DNA from: a virus
Virus record (IMG/VR): IMGVR_UViG_3300042294_000307
Coordinates: 1 to 30,032 of that record
Strand: one strand, 5' to 3'
DNA length: 30,032 nt
The notes under the pieces are model-generated. The model saw only the letters and a program-made list of their open reading frames with translations, had not been told where the DNA came from and ran no database searches. The position numbers and the translations under genes are program-made. Positions 8,801-16,926 of the stretch are shown piece by piece (position 1 is the stretch's first letter; each line of letters opens with the position of its first letter).

Positions 8801-11194
8801 TATGACCACGCAGTTCTATATCCTAAGTCTACTGCTAATCTCTCAAACTCGTATCTAATCGTTGACTTTGATTGCTTTGCAGCCAACGCTACTCTTGGTA
8901 AAGGCTTCTTCTCGGTTGAGTCTTATAGCGTAAATGACGCCATCGGTGCAAACACTTCTCAGTATGTAAGAACTTGGGAAATTCCTTCTTACTATTCTGC
9001 TACACGCAATCGTCGTTTTGATTTGCGCGATTCTATTGACTTCCGTCCATATCGAGCAAATACAGCGAACTTGACTTCTAATGCTTCGGCAACAACAGTC
9101 AACCCACCGCCAGCGACACTGTTTAATTCAGGTACAACTGATTACAATCCATATCCTGGTCAAAACTTTGAATGTAATCTAACTTATTATCTACCTCGTC
9201 GTGATGCTGTTGTTCTAACTTCTAAAGGCAATTTTGAAGTTGTAGAGGGTGAATCTGCAATAGTTCCTCGTGCGCCAAATGCAGAGTCTGATGACCAAAT
9301 GGTTGTAGCGACAACTTATGTTCCACCATATCCTTCATTGACTGTTGCTGAATCGCAGTACGTAATTAATGCGCCTTACACAATGAATATCTCGCCTATT
9401 TCTAATAAGCGTTATAGAATGAAGGATATCGCTGCTATCGACCAGCGCGTTTCTTCTCTTGAGTATTTTACCACTCTAACTCGCTTAGAGCAAAAAGCTA
9501 CTCAGTTAAATATCCCAGATACTAATGGCGTAGATCGATTCAAAAATGGTTTCTTCGTTGATCCATTTGATAATCACAATCAAGCAAAACTAGGCGACCA
9601 CGAACACACAATCGTAATCGACCCAACAACTGGTATCGGTCGCCCAATGGTTTCTACTGAAACAGTTGAGATTGAAATTAACAACGCGAATAGTACATCT
9701 ACTTCAGTAATTAGAGATACAGCTAATAACATCAGCTACAGTAAGAACTTTATAACTGTTGGCTACGATGCAAATACTAAGTTTATTTCTCAGGAATATT
9801 CTACTCGCGAAATCGCAATTGATCCTAATGACAAATACGATAGCGGTGTTGTAGAACTAGATAAGACAAGATTTGCTGACGTTGAGCAGTCGTTAAAATA
9901 TCCTGTAACAACTATGACGGTTACACCTACAACCACCCAATACAACGAACAGTATATCTATCCTATGAATAGAACTGTTAAGTTAATTGCTCGTGGTCTA
10001 AAACCATCGACTAGACATTACATTAGCATAGATAATGTCGACTATTCTTCGTTGGCAACACCAGGAAATATTGTATATGGCACCACTAAAGTCGCTTCAA
10101 ATGTAACTGTTGATGGTCTACAAGGCGAAGCTCTATATTCTGATTCAACTGGTGTGTTGTATGCAGTTGCTACAATTCCAGGAAATCTATCGCTAGGAAA
10201 CCACGTATTGTCTGTGACTGATGTCGTATCTCCAGCCACTCCTTCTTCAAGATCGCTTGGCGCGTTCGTAGTTTCTCTTGTTGAAGAAGTTCCAGGAAAT
10301 CCAGTTGTCGAGCCACCACTAGTACCAAAGACTCCGTTAATTGTTGCTGACTTTGATGTTGTCGGAACATTAGTTGTTGAAGAAGGAACTTCACACACTC
10401 TATCGTTTATTGATAGAACTAATAGAGGTGTTATTGCTCCACAAGGTTCAACTCTAGAGTCACCTGTTGCATGGGAATGGTCGTTCGTTCATTGCTCTAC
10501 TGGTTGCGTAACACCAAGTTCTGCTAATTCTTCGATACAAAATCCATCAGATATTACATTTACATTCCCTTCAATGGTCGAAACAGTTTATGTAAAACTA
10601 AAAGTTAGTGGTAATAACAGTACTGTTTCTGAAGTTGTAAAACCAGTTCAGCTGACTAAGTTTGAATCTGATGGTGACCTAAAACTAACCATGTTAAATG
10701 TAATATCTGGAAACAACAACAGCTACTACATGTCAGACGCTTCAACTGCAAAAGCAGTCAACTGGGTCAACCTAGAATTCCGTGGTGACATGACAGCCAA
10801 TCGTGTAACTGGTGGCTATGTGACTATTGGCGTAGTTGGTAATGCTCCATCGGGAAGCTTGTCTGGTACAAATTTCTCTGCAGCAAACGTCGGTACTGCT
10901 TCAATTACAAACAACCAAGCATTAAGTAATGGCGGTCGCTCTGTAGGAATTGGCTGGAGCAATCCAGCAAATACAACTCTTACTGTAACAGCTACATATT
11001 ATAGTTCTGCTGCGGTTGTTCTTGCTACATCAGAGAAAACAATTAGCTTTACTAATAGCACTTCGCTAGAACCATGCAAACCATGCGATAACGCTACAGA
11101 ACAAAATGTGTTTGTAAGAGGAGATACTAATTCAGTTGAGTATATTTCTACTCAAATGGGTAAAGGTCTACAATCTATGAACGAAGCAATATAA
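5840..11194 (+). CDS. Giant virion structural protein, DUF4815-type, baseplate/tail appendage
   Basis: A 1784-aa protein. The N-terminus (YYDDFDETKKFHRVLFRP, then FPVQARELTQLQSILQNQ and FGDGVFKQGS) is the signature of the DUF4815 structural proteins of marine T4-like phages. The N-terminal core is interrupted or followed by modules: a GGGY...GGSGTGLTV module at residues about 565-642, two copies of a TGTSTxF...VG-type beta module (about 735-805 and 872-942), and a PKD-like domain at about 1497-1604 (VAWEWSF, then VKLKVSG). The C-terminal tail has a CKPC motif. It occupies the place of T4 genes 9-10 between gp8 and the fibres, so a wedge/fibre-attachment role is likely but inferred. The ribosome binding site CGGAG is at 5828-5832. 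It is the largest complete gene in the window. Confidence 0.85.
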   Translation: MSADIANTTLASAPYYDDFDETKKFHRVLFRPSFPVQARELTQLQSILQNQIERFGDGVFKQGSIIKGCAPTVIPDAVYVSVPDSTTFNVSNTSYVGAILYGANSGVQARILKGELGFAATSDPSKFFVKYTSTGRNGVTGFQEGETIVIYGEDKSYLGTSVITVANATNFSVNSRIRGTTSDARGLITAANTTSNEITITNVRKDFTVGETIQLLSNTAVSTTVSSINLNFSNNLANTTVLTTPGDGRYTAVGNAYALSISEGIVYQKGFFVKTDTQTLILNPSAGGPSAANGIVVGMETTETVVDEFADSSLYDNSADLSNGAAPGAHRLKLETNFVSYSKEALPNTEVFFAVAEFGPDNILRWNNTSVGGAVGQEMAQRTYDESGHYTVKDFTITSKPSANTQEFYYDIGAGKAYVRGNAVDFKSNQVLSSRRGVDTESPVQQIVSMNYGSYVTVEELRGYFPADQSDSVNLYDSFQNAITASLNSSSSATGSVIGTANIRNLVYDTDSADKGAPLAQYNMYLFNVKMNENENFNKVRSIVYQGTANAFSDVAVSQLANSVYTATISANGGGYTNGDIVTVSGGLGESATALITVNNASGNVTSISLIQGGKYTANPTLSGAAVTGGSGTGLTVNLTIDGFVDPKLEATDYTALVFGLTNRAVRDLRNEQGDSDTEFYYNASIDASLANNGTTTISLTDGGSFFGFSDNTDFSEEKVDIVLTGAALTTVNLSGTVSVANSTTTTITGTSTFFQRDFVVGEKITVAGNTAVIVNSIVSNTTMTTRTAHGAAAVANTYARFHEKGSIISLATSNRTIALNSTLQSLTVDLGPDFTASGATAIKVNAYARKSNARPIAKEIKRNQLVRFYNGSLAGTIATSGNTVTGTSTAFSTDFKVGNYIKANGETKKVTAIANTTQLSVDTAFSTSLSANTYEIVHPYGFNLGVPDVLKINRVSKTKDLSSDNNQAVSDIKQYFTYDFGQRDTHYDHAVLYPKSTANLSNSYLIVDFDCFAANATLGKGFFSVESYSVNDAIGANTSQYVRTWEIPSYYSATRNRRFDLRDSIDFRPYRANTANLTSNASATTVNPPPATLFNSGTTDYNPYPGQNFECNLTYYLPRRDAVVLTSKGNFEVVEGESAIVPRAPNAESDDQMVVATTYVPPYPSLTVAESQYVINAPYTMNISPISNKRYRMKDIAAIDQRVSSLEYFTTLTRLEQKATQLNIPDTNGVDRFKNGFFVDPFDNHNQAKLGDHEHTIVIDPTTGIGRPMVSTETVEIEINNANSTSTSVIRDTANNISYSKNFITVGYDANTKFISQEYSTREIAIDPNDKYDSGVVELDKTRFADVEQSLKYPVTTMTVTPTTTQYNEQYIYPMNRTVKLIARGLKPSTRHYISIDNVDYSSLATPGNIVYGTTKVASNVTVDGLQGEALYSDSTGVLYAVATIPGNLSLGNHVLSVTDVVSPATPSSRSLGAFVVSLVEEVPGNPVVEPPLVPKTPLIVADFDVVGTLVVEEGTSHTLSFIDRTNRGVIAPQGSTLESPVAWEWSFVHCSTGCVTPSSANSSIQNPSDITFTFPSMVETVYVKLKVSGNNSTVSEVVKPVQLTKFESDGDLKLTMLNVISGNNNSYYMSDASTAKAVNWVNLEFRGDMTANRVTGGYVTIGVVGNAPSGSLSGTNFSAANVGTASITNNQALSNGGRSVGIGWSNPANTTLTVTATYYSSAAVVLATSEKTISFTNSTSLEPCKPCDNATEQNVFVRGDTNSVEYISTQMGKGLQSMNEAI

Positions 11195-11207
11195 TCTGGA
11201 GATATAA

Positions 11208-12815
11208 ATGCCAACCGCAACAACAAATTCATTAAAGTTTTTAGCTCAAGCATTTTCAGTCGCTTCTCCTGGAGAGGCAACTGGTATCTATGCTACTAAA
11301 CTTGGCTTATTCTTTAAGAGAAAAGGCGCATCTAGCGTTAAAGTATTTTTGATGGAAATGACCGATGGTCTACCAGATAGAAACTCAATTGTTCCAGGAT
11401 CTACTGTAACTCTCGAGACAGATTCTATTTCTGTATCTAACACTGGTGCTACTGAAACTACTTTTGAATTTGATACTCCGGTTTTCTTGGATTCTTCTAA
11501 GAACTATTGCTTTGCTATTCAAACACCAAGTTCTGACTTTGGCGTCTGGGGCGCTACTCGTGGCGAACGAGATTTAATCACTGACACTATCGTTAATAGT
11601 AATCCGCTTACAGAAAAAGCATTTTATTCAGAAACAGACTCTACTTACTCAGAACTTGTCAATCAAGATATTAAGTTCGTATTGTATCGCGCTAAGTTTA
11701 ACGTAGACACTGTTGGTACAGTCACTCTTAGAAATAAAGAAAATCTAGAATATCTCGTAATTAAAGATGTAAATCGTGTACAAAGTTTAATGCCTTATAG
11801 CTCTGACTCGGTTGGCGCGTTTGGCGAAACATATTCAGAAAAAGGTAAGTTCGTTTCGATGTATAGATTCGAAGATTCTACTAGCGAAAAATACGTACTG
11901 TTAGTAGATACTGTTGCGGGTCAAACATTTACTGCGAATGATCAAATTCAAATCTATCGTCAAATGATTGTAAATGGTACAACTAAAACTGTAAGACTAC
12001 TAAATGGTACAGTAGAATCAATTAAGAACTACGAGTATCATTCTATCATTCCTAGATTAAATGTTGATAAAAAGCCAACTAGCGAACTAACTCTAAAAAT
12101 GAGTGGTACTTTCTTAGAAGGCTCTAATTTCTCAGAAGATCCTAACTACTTCAATATTTCTGATTCTGAAGAAAAAACATTCGCAGATAAATCTAGATAC
12201 TTGCTAAGTTATAGCAACGAAGCCAATGGAAGTATCCTGGCTGGTAATTCTTCCTTACAAGTTCAAGCTGTACTAAATGCTACGAATGAATATGTCGCTC
12301 CAATTATTCGACTTGACGGTTCGCAGATGTTACTCGTTACAAATAGAGTAAACGCTAATACAACAAACGAAACAACTCGCGAAGGTGCTGCTGATGCGAA
12401 ATATGTTTCTCGCGTTATCGGACTAGCTGATGGTCAAGACGCAGAAGATATTAAAGTTTATGTTGATGCATACAAACCTAAGAACACTGGTGTTGTAGTT
12501 TACGGTAAGTTCCAAGCAGCCGAAGATTTTAGAGATTTTGATAGTCTTCCTTGGATCGAACTAACTCAAGTGACGCCAGCAGGTGTTTATTCAGATCCTA
12601 AGAATCTAAATGACTTCCGCGAGTTTGAATTCGAAATTCCTGCTAACTACAAGAACAACGAAGGATACTTTGCTTACAGCGCAACTGCTCCCGAGACAGG
12701 TGACTTCGTTCGCTTCAAGAAATACAGCATTAAAATTGTATTGACAGCAGATTCAGGTTATGAATATAACCCACCTAGAATTACTGACCTACGAGTTATC
12801 GCGCTGCAAAAATGA
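11208..12815 (+). CDS. Virion structural protein with N-terminal beta-sandwich module
   Basis: A 535-aa protein. The first ~170 residues show an architecture seen beside DUF4815 genes in related phages: a TKLGLFFKRKG strand, KVFLMEMTDGLPD, a VFLDSSKNYCFAIQTPSSD segment, a GVWGATRGERDL turn, and the closing IKFVLYRAKF. This looks like a ligand-binding type jelly roll. The rest is beta-rich with no motif I can name and ends with an ITDLRVIALQK strand. The ribosome binding site GGAG is at 11198-11201. Its stop overlaps the next start (ATGA at 12812), so the two are translationally coupled. It lies where T4 has genes 10-11; a baseplate or fibre-socket role is inferred from position only. Confidence 0.75.
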   Translation: MPTATTNSLKFLAQAFSVASPGEATGIYATKLGLFFKRKGASSVKVFLMEMTDGLPDRNSIVPGSTVTLETDSISVSNTGATETTFEFDTPVFLDSSKNYCFAIQTPSSDFGVWGATRGERDLITDTIVNSNPLTEKAFYSETDSTYSELVNQDIKFVLYRAKFNVDTVGTVTLRNKENLEYLVIKDVNRVQSLMPYSSDSVGAFGETYSEKGKFVSMYRFEDSTSEKYVLLVDTVAGQTFTANDQIQIYRQMIVNGTTKTVRLLNGTVESIKNYEYHSIIPRLNVDKKPTSELTLKMSGTFLEGSNFSEDPNYFNISDSEEKTFADKSRYLLSYSNEANGSILAGNSSLQVQAVLNATNEYVAPIIRLDGSQMLLVTNRVNANTTNETTREGAADAKYVSRVIGLADGQDAEDIKVYVDAYKPKNTGVVVYGKFQAAEDFRDFDSLPWIELTQVTPAGVYSDPKNLNDFREFEFEIPANYKNNEGYFAYSATAPETGDFVRFKKYSIKIVLTADSGYEYNPPRITDLRVIALQK

Positions 12816-13030
12816 CGAATTATTTGAAAATTGAAGATGCTCCAGATTTAGTAAAAGATACGAATTCTGGAGCAGTACTAAATACTAATGTACAAGCGTT
12901 AGAAGCATATCGCAAAAGACGCGAAAAGTTTAGTAAGGTCGATGAGTTAGAAAACAAAGTTGTTTCATTAGAACAAAACATAAATGAGTTAAAATCGCTA
13001 ATCATAGCGGTTCTGGCGGAGAGAAAATAA
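12812..13030 (+). CDS. Small coiled-coil protein conserved in marine T4-like phages
   Basis: A 72-aa protein. The N-terminal half contains DLVKDTNSGAVLNTN and AYRKRREKF, a pattern I recognise from small proteins next to baseplate genes of cyanophage-like T4 relatives. The C-terminal half (VDELENKVVSLEQNINELK) is a heptad-like coiled coil ending in a short hydrophobic stretch. It overlaps the upstream gene by 4 nt (ATGA), and its stop directly abuts the next ATG at 13031. A structural or fibre-assembly role is suggested by position; function unknown. Confidence 0.8.
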   Translation: MTNYLKIEDAPDLVKDTNSGAVLNTNVQALEAYRKRREKFSKVDELENKVVSLEQNINELKSLIIAVLAERK

Positions 13031-14758
13031 ATGGCAATTACATTCGCAAACGTCGCGAACACAGATACCTTTTCGACTTGGTTGACAAGAACCAACCAAA
13101 TGGCGAATGCGTTTGTGCAGGTCGTTACGGTAGAATCAAATACTGCTTCTGGTAACGCAGCGGTCAGTGGCTACTTTGTGGCTAACGGTTTCGTCGGAAA
13201 CAACATTACTGTGACTGGTTCAGCTGGCGGAAACTTAACTGTTTCTTCTGCTAACTTAGTAATCGCTAGTAATTCAAAATTATCTGCTGTCGGTTCGCTT
13301 GCTGTTAAAGGCACAATGACTATTGACGCGCTAAGTAGCGTCAACACTGGTACAGCTGCGAACGCAACTCACTATCTTTTGGCTGCTAACAGCGCCAACG
13401 GTAGTAGCTGGTACTATGCAGCTGTTCCAACTTCCTTTTCAGGAAACTCTAACTTTGACTCAGGAACTTTGTTTGTTGATTCAGTAAACAACAGAGTCGG
13501 TGTAAACAATACAACTCCTGATGCTGCTTTGACTGTAACTGGTACTGCTAATATTTCTGGTAACGTTGCTATTGGTGGCGGTCTAATAACCAGCACAAAT
13601 AACGCTTTCCAAGCTAACGCTACATTCTCTGATAGAATTACCGTATCTAATTTTGCTACATTCTCAAATAGCATCACAGTTACAAATACCGCAACTTTCT
13701 CAAATACAATTACTGTTTCTGGTAATGTCGCATTTGGTACTACTAGAATTACAGCTAATGGCGGTGTCGGTACAGCTGGACAAGTTCTAACTTCTGGCGC
13801 AGGAACTGGAAATGTGTATTGGTCTAGCGCAGCTGCTGGTACTATAACAAACATTGCTTCTGGCGACGGTTTAACTGGCGGACCAATTACTTCAACTGGT
13901 ACTTTATCAGTTCTAGCAGGCTCTGGTATTATTGCTAACTCTAGTGGTTTGTTTGTAAATGCGACTGCTATTGCAGTTGGTACTTTACCAATCACTCGTG
14001 GTGGTACGGGAACTTCTACTGCAACTGGTACTGGTTCAGTAGTTCTTTCTGCTTCTCCAACCTTTACTGGTACGATTAATGCACAGATTTTAAACATCGG
14101 TAACACTAGCATATCGGGTAATTTAAGCGTCGATGGTTTTGCTAATATTATTTCTACTGCAAACGTCGGTGGTGCTGTAAATCTACGAAGCACCCTTGCT
14201 GTAAATGGCGCAGTAACAATTGTTAATACAATGGCTGTCGGTAATACCACGCTAACAGGCACGCTAAGTGTTTCTGGAAACGTCGCGACTGGCAATGTTG
14301 TTACAACTGGTAATAATACTACAACTGGAAACACAACTATTTCTGGTACATTAAATGTAGCGAACGGAATTGTTCTTTCAACGAATGCAGTGGCTCTTGG
14401 TATTGAACAGTCGCTAACTCTTGCTCTTTCTGATGAAACTACTACCATTACTACTGGTACAGCGAAAATAACATTCCGCGCTCCATTTGCTTGGACTCTG
14501 ACTAGAATTCCTCGTGCTTCTTTAGCAACTGCTTCTGTTTCTGGAAATCCAACAGTTGATATTAATGTAAACGGTTCTACTATCTTAAGTACAAAATTAA
14601 CGATCGACGAAAACGAAAAAACAAGCACAACTGCTGGTACTGCTGCAGTTCTATCGTCAACAAGCATTGCTGACGATGCCGAAATTACTATGGATATCGA
14701 CGTGGCTGGTGGTGGCGCGAAGGGACTAAAAGTAACACTATACTACAAGCGAGCCTAA
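13031..14758 (+). CDS. Tail fibre protein with shared C-terminal beta domain
   Basis: A 575-aa protein. The N-terminus (ITFANVANTDTFSTWLTRTN) matches the start of fibre proteins in T4-like marine phages and is likely the attachment end. The middle is repetitive Gly/Asn/Thr beta sequence with modules also found in the other fibres here: SNFDSGTLFVDSVNNRVGV, VGTAGQVLTSG...NVYWS, a SGLFVN block, and the common PITRGGTGTST collar motif. The C-terminal ~110 residues (from ALSDETTTITTGTAKITFR to KGLKVTLYYKRA) form a compact domain found at the tips of diverse phage fibres, so receptor binding is the likely job. The ribosome binding site GGAGAG lies just upstream. The long opposite-strand ORF across it is a composition shadow. 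Confidence 0.8.
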   Translation: MAITFANVANTDTFSTWLTRTNQMANAFVQVVTVESNTASGNAAVSGYFVANGFVGNNITVTGSAGGNLTVSSANLVIASNSKLSAVGSLAVKGTMTIDALSSVNTGTAANATHYLLAANSANGSSWYYAAVPTSFSGNSNFDSGTLFVDSVNNRVGVNNTTPDAALTVTGTANISGNVAIGGGLITSTNNAFQANATFSDRITVSNFATFSNSITVTNTATFSNTITVSGNVAFGTTRITANGGVGTAGQVLTSGAGTGNVYWSSAAAGTITNIASGDGLTGGPITSTGTLSVLAGSGIIANSSGLFVNATAIAVGTLPITRGGTGTSTATGTGSVVLSASPTFTGTINAQILNIGNTSISGNLSVDGFANIISTANVGGAVNLRSTLAVNGAVTIVNTMAVGNTTLTGTLSVSGNVATGNVVTTGNNTTTGNTTISGTLNVANGIVLSTNAVALGIEQSLTLALSDETTTITTGTAKITFRAPFAWTLTRIPRASLATASVSGNPTVDINVNGSTILSTKLTIDENEKTSTTAGTAAVLSSTSIADDAEITMDIDVAGGGAKGLKVTLYYKRA

Positions 14759-14759
14759 T

Positions 14760-16322
14760 ATGGGCGGGTTTTTGTTAAATTCTTATATTGTTAGACAAAC
14801 GACGGGCGGAACCTCGCGTTCAACATCAACAGCATTTAACACTACGTATGTGACTTTTTATGTTACTGGATATGATACTAATTTTGAAACACAAAAATCA
14901 ACTGATACAAGCCAGCTAACATCTAAATCTACAGATACTACAACAGTTTACAATACTGTTTATACTACTGTATTTGAAACTTCTAATGAAGTTTCTACTA
15001 CCACAAAATACAATACGACCATTACTACAACGTTCTTTGATGGCGAACAGGAAGTTACAGAAGTCTACGAAATACCAACAAGTAGAAGTACATTAACAGG
15101 AACAGCTCGCGACACTAATACAACAGTATTGACAACATATGCAACAACCACTGTATTCAATACCAATACTGCTTATCTTACTTCTCTTGCTACGACGCCA
15201 TCTACTAACAGAGTAACTACAACTTCCGCAGCGACTAGTACCTCTAACGCAACTGGAACCTCAAGATCAACAACATCAGCTTTTGATACAACGACTACGT
15301 ATTTAACGCTATACGCTACTGTATTTGGTACCTCTAATGAAGTTTCTACGACAACCGTTTATCTTACAGAAATAACAACTACAGTATCTGGCGAACCAGT
15401 CGATGTTCCCAAAGAAGTAAGTAGAAGTACATTAACTGGTACAGCTCGCAGTACAGATACAACAATATTAACAACATATGCGACGACTACTGCATATGGT
15501 ACAACCACAACATACGTAATTGGTGGGGATACTCAAACTATATTTGAAACATCTGAACAAATCTTCACTACGATTAAGGGAGACCAGTCGTTCTTAAGAA
15601 ACAGTATCTACGAAACTGCTAGAACAACTGCGTCTGGTGTAGTAACTTCTAGAACAACTGATACTTCTATTTTTACTGATACTTCTAAAAATACTTCTTT
15701 TGTTACCGCCACTGTATTCGCGTCTGTCTATGACACTAGCAAAATTACATCTACGTCCACTTCAAAAGCAACTGGAACTTCAAAAGAAACAACAACAGTC
15801 TTTGATACGACCACGGTGTTTAATACAACAACTACGTATGGTACGACAACAACATTCGGCACTGTTTTATTTAATACTACCACCAAATATGATACAGAAG
15901 TATTTACAGAAACTTTTGATGACGAAAACAAAAAGTTTGTACTAACATCTACAGCTTTTGAAACAAGCAAATTAACTGAAACTGGAACAATTACTGTTAG
16001 AGCAACAAACACATCAAAATCTACTGATACCTCTAAATCAACTGCATATAGTACCTCTACGGTGTTTGTTTCTGTTTATGAAACGGCTGGATCGACCTCT
16101 AAGTCTACTTCTAAAACGACCGCGACCACGACGTCGTTTAATACTTTTTATGGTACAACTACTAAATATGACACGTTATTCGCTACTGGCGCGTCAGTAT
16201 CAAAATCCACGACTGCGGCGACCTCTAGATCTACTGATACATCATTTATGACTATCGTTGGAACAATTGTTACAACAGAAATTGATGGTGACACACAACA
16301 ATATACTAGCGAACTTCAATAA
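14760..16322 (+). CDS. Threonine-rich repeat protein (520 aa), probable virion fibre/shaft
   Basis: The complete medium-sized member of the Thr-rich family. A short non-repeat start (MGGFLLNSYIVRQTTGG) is followed by TxTxxx hexads and tetrads as in the giant protein at the left edge. An internal duplication (residues about 71-133 and 187-246) repeats SNEVSTTT, then a charged loop containing DGE or SGE, then SRSTLTGTAR. The 33-residue island shared with the giant protein is at residues 259-291. Further Asp/Gly loops follow (FDDENKKF and IDGDTQQY near the C-terminus). I see no Cys or Trp. The start ATG lies one base after the previous stop and has only a weak ribosome binding site (GCGAG), so coupling to the fibre gene is likely. 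Function unknown; fibre role inferred. Confidence 0.85.
   Translation: MGGFLLNSYIVRQTTGGTSRSTSTAFNTTYVTFYVTGYDTNFETQKSTDTSQLTSKSTDTTTVYNTVYTTVFETSNEVSTTTKYNTTITTTFFDGEQEVTEVYEIPTSRSTLTGTARDTNTTVLTTYATTTVFNTNTAYLTSLATTPSTNRVTTTSAATSTSNATGTSRSTTSAFDTTTTYLTLYATVFGTSNEVSTTTVYLTEITTTVSGEPVDVPKEVSRSTLTGTARSTDTTILTTYATTTAYGTTTTYVIGGDTQTIFETSEQIFTTIKGDQSFLRNSIYETARTTASGVVTSRTTDTSIFTDTSKNTSFVTATVFASVYDTSKITSTSTSKATGTSKETTTVFDTTTVFNTTTTYGTTTTFGTVLFNTTTKYDTEVFTETFDDENKKFVLTSTAFETSKLTETGTITVRATNTSKSTDTSKSTAYSTSTVFVSVYETAGSTSKSTSKTTATTTSFNTFYGTTTKYDTLFATGASVSKSTTAATSRSTDTSFMTIVGTIVTTEIDGDTQQYTSELQ
15534..15632 (+). other. Second copy of the conserved 33-residue island
   Basis: The segment begins QTIFETSEQIFTT and continues KGDQSFLRNSIYETARTT. 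It matches 2150-2248 at 26 of 33 residues, and both are embedded in otherwise degenerate Thr repeats. Each protein has one copy in what is visible. Confidence 0.8.
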
Positions 16323-16331
16323 GGCTATCTT

Positions 16332-16658
16332 ATGGCAACTAAACTAAATCTATTCATCGACCAAGGAACCGACTTCTCGACAACGATTGAAGTCGCAGAT
16401 GATGCTGGTGTTCCAATTAATCTATCGACATTTACTGGTCGTTCGCAGATGCGCAAACACTATACGTCAACTACGTTTAATTCGTTTACTGTTACTGGTG
16501 ATGCCAATGGTGTAATTACTGTTTCTATGAATGCTGCTACAAGCGCGAACATTACTGGCGGTAGATATGTTTGGGATTTAGAACTTGTTTCTTCTGGAAA
16601 CGTGGTCTCAAGAATCGTAGAAGGTATTGTTACTATTAACCCTGAAGTTACGAGATAA
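16332..16658 (+). CDS. Small virion protein of the marine-phage baseplate/fibre type
   Basis: A 108-aa protein. The pattern of an N-terminal LFIDQGTDFSTTIEV strand, PINLSTFTGRSQMRKHY, an NGVITVSM strand, a GRYVWDLEL strand and the end VEGIVTINPEVT is common among small structural proteins next to tail fibres in many phages, and it looks like a single beta-sandwich domain similar in layout to baseplate-upper-protein N-terminal domains. The ribosome binding site AAGG overlaps the stop of the Thr-rich gene. It is probably a virion component helping attach a fibre; this is inferred from family pattern and position. Confidence 0.75.
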   Translation: MATKLNLFIDQGTDFSTTIEVADDAGVPINLSTFTGRSQMRKHYTSTTFNSFTVTGDANGVITVSMNAATSANITGGRYVWDLELVSSGNVVSRIVEGIVTINPEVTR

Positions 16659-16664
16659 CTAAAT

Positions 16665-16925
16665 ATGGTTACGGTAGTGAAATCCAACAATCGAAATGCT
16701 CTTAGTCTAAAAGTTGTTGCATCTGGTGGCTCAATTACGCCATCTACACAGGCTGGTGCTGTTACTGTTACTTCTGCTGCGGGTGTTACTGCAGCAGTTA
16801 CACGATTAGATTCATTGGTTGATGTGGTGGAATCAACCCCTGCGAACAATTCCACATTAGTTTATTATTCTGCCAACGACACTTATGTTGTCGAACAATT
16901 AAACTTAGACGGAGGTTCATTCTAA
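16665..16925 (+). CDS. Small hypothetical structural protein, fibre-associated
   Basis: An 86-aa protein. It contains SLVDVVESTPANNSTLVYYS followed by DTYVVEQLNLDGGSF. The 'D-V...L-x-Y...DGGSF' layout is a short module seen in phage fibre proteins, and the last residues resemble the C-terminus of the following 571-aa fibre (DLDGGTF). There is no signal peptide or membrane segment. The ribosome binding site is weak. The codons for its terminal GlyGly also supply the GGAGG ribosome binding site (16911-16915) of the next gene, 11 nt before that start. Function unknown. Confidence 0.7.
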   Translation: MVTVVKSNNRNALSLKVVASGGSITPSTQAGAVTVTSAAGVTAAVTRLDSLVDVVESTPANNSTLVYYSANDTYVVEQLNLDGGSF

Positions 16926-16926
16926 A

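Noticed and set aside
11202-11210. TATAAATG just at the start of the 535-aa gene as a late promoter.
   Set aside because: The last base differs and the match is made by the ATG start codon itself; the gene has a good ribosome binding site and is in a continuous unit with the gene before it.
13414-14667. A 417-residue open frame on the minus strand across the 575-aa fibre gene.
   Set aside because: It is Val/Pro/Ala-rich and is the reverse complement of Thr/Gly/Asn-rich fibre codons; the plus frame has recognisable fibre modules, a ribosome binding site and tight spacing to its neighbours.
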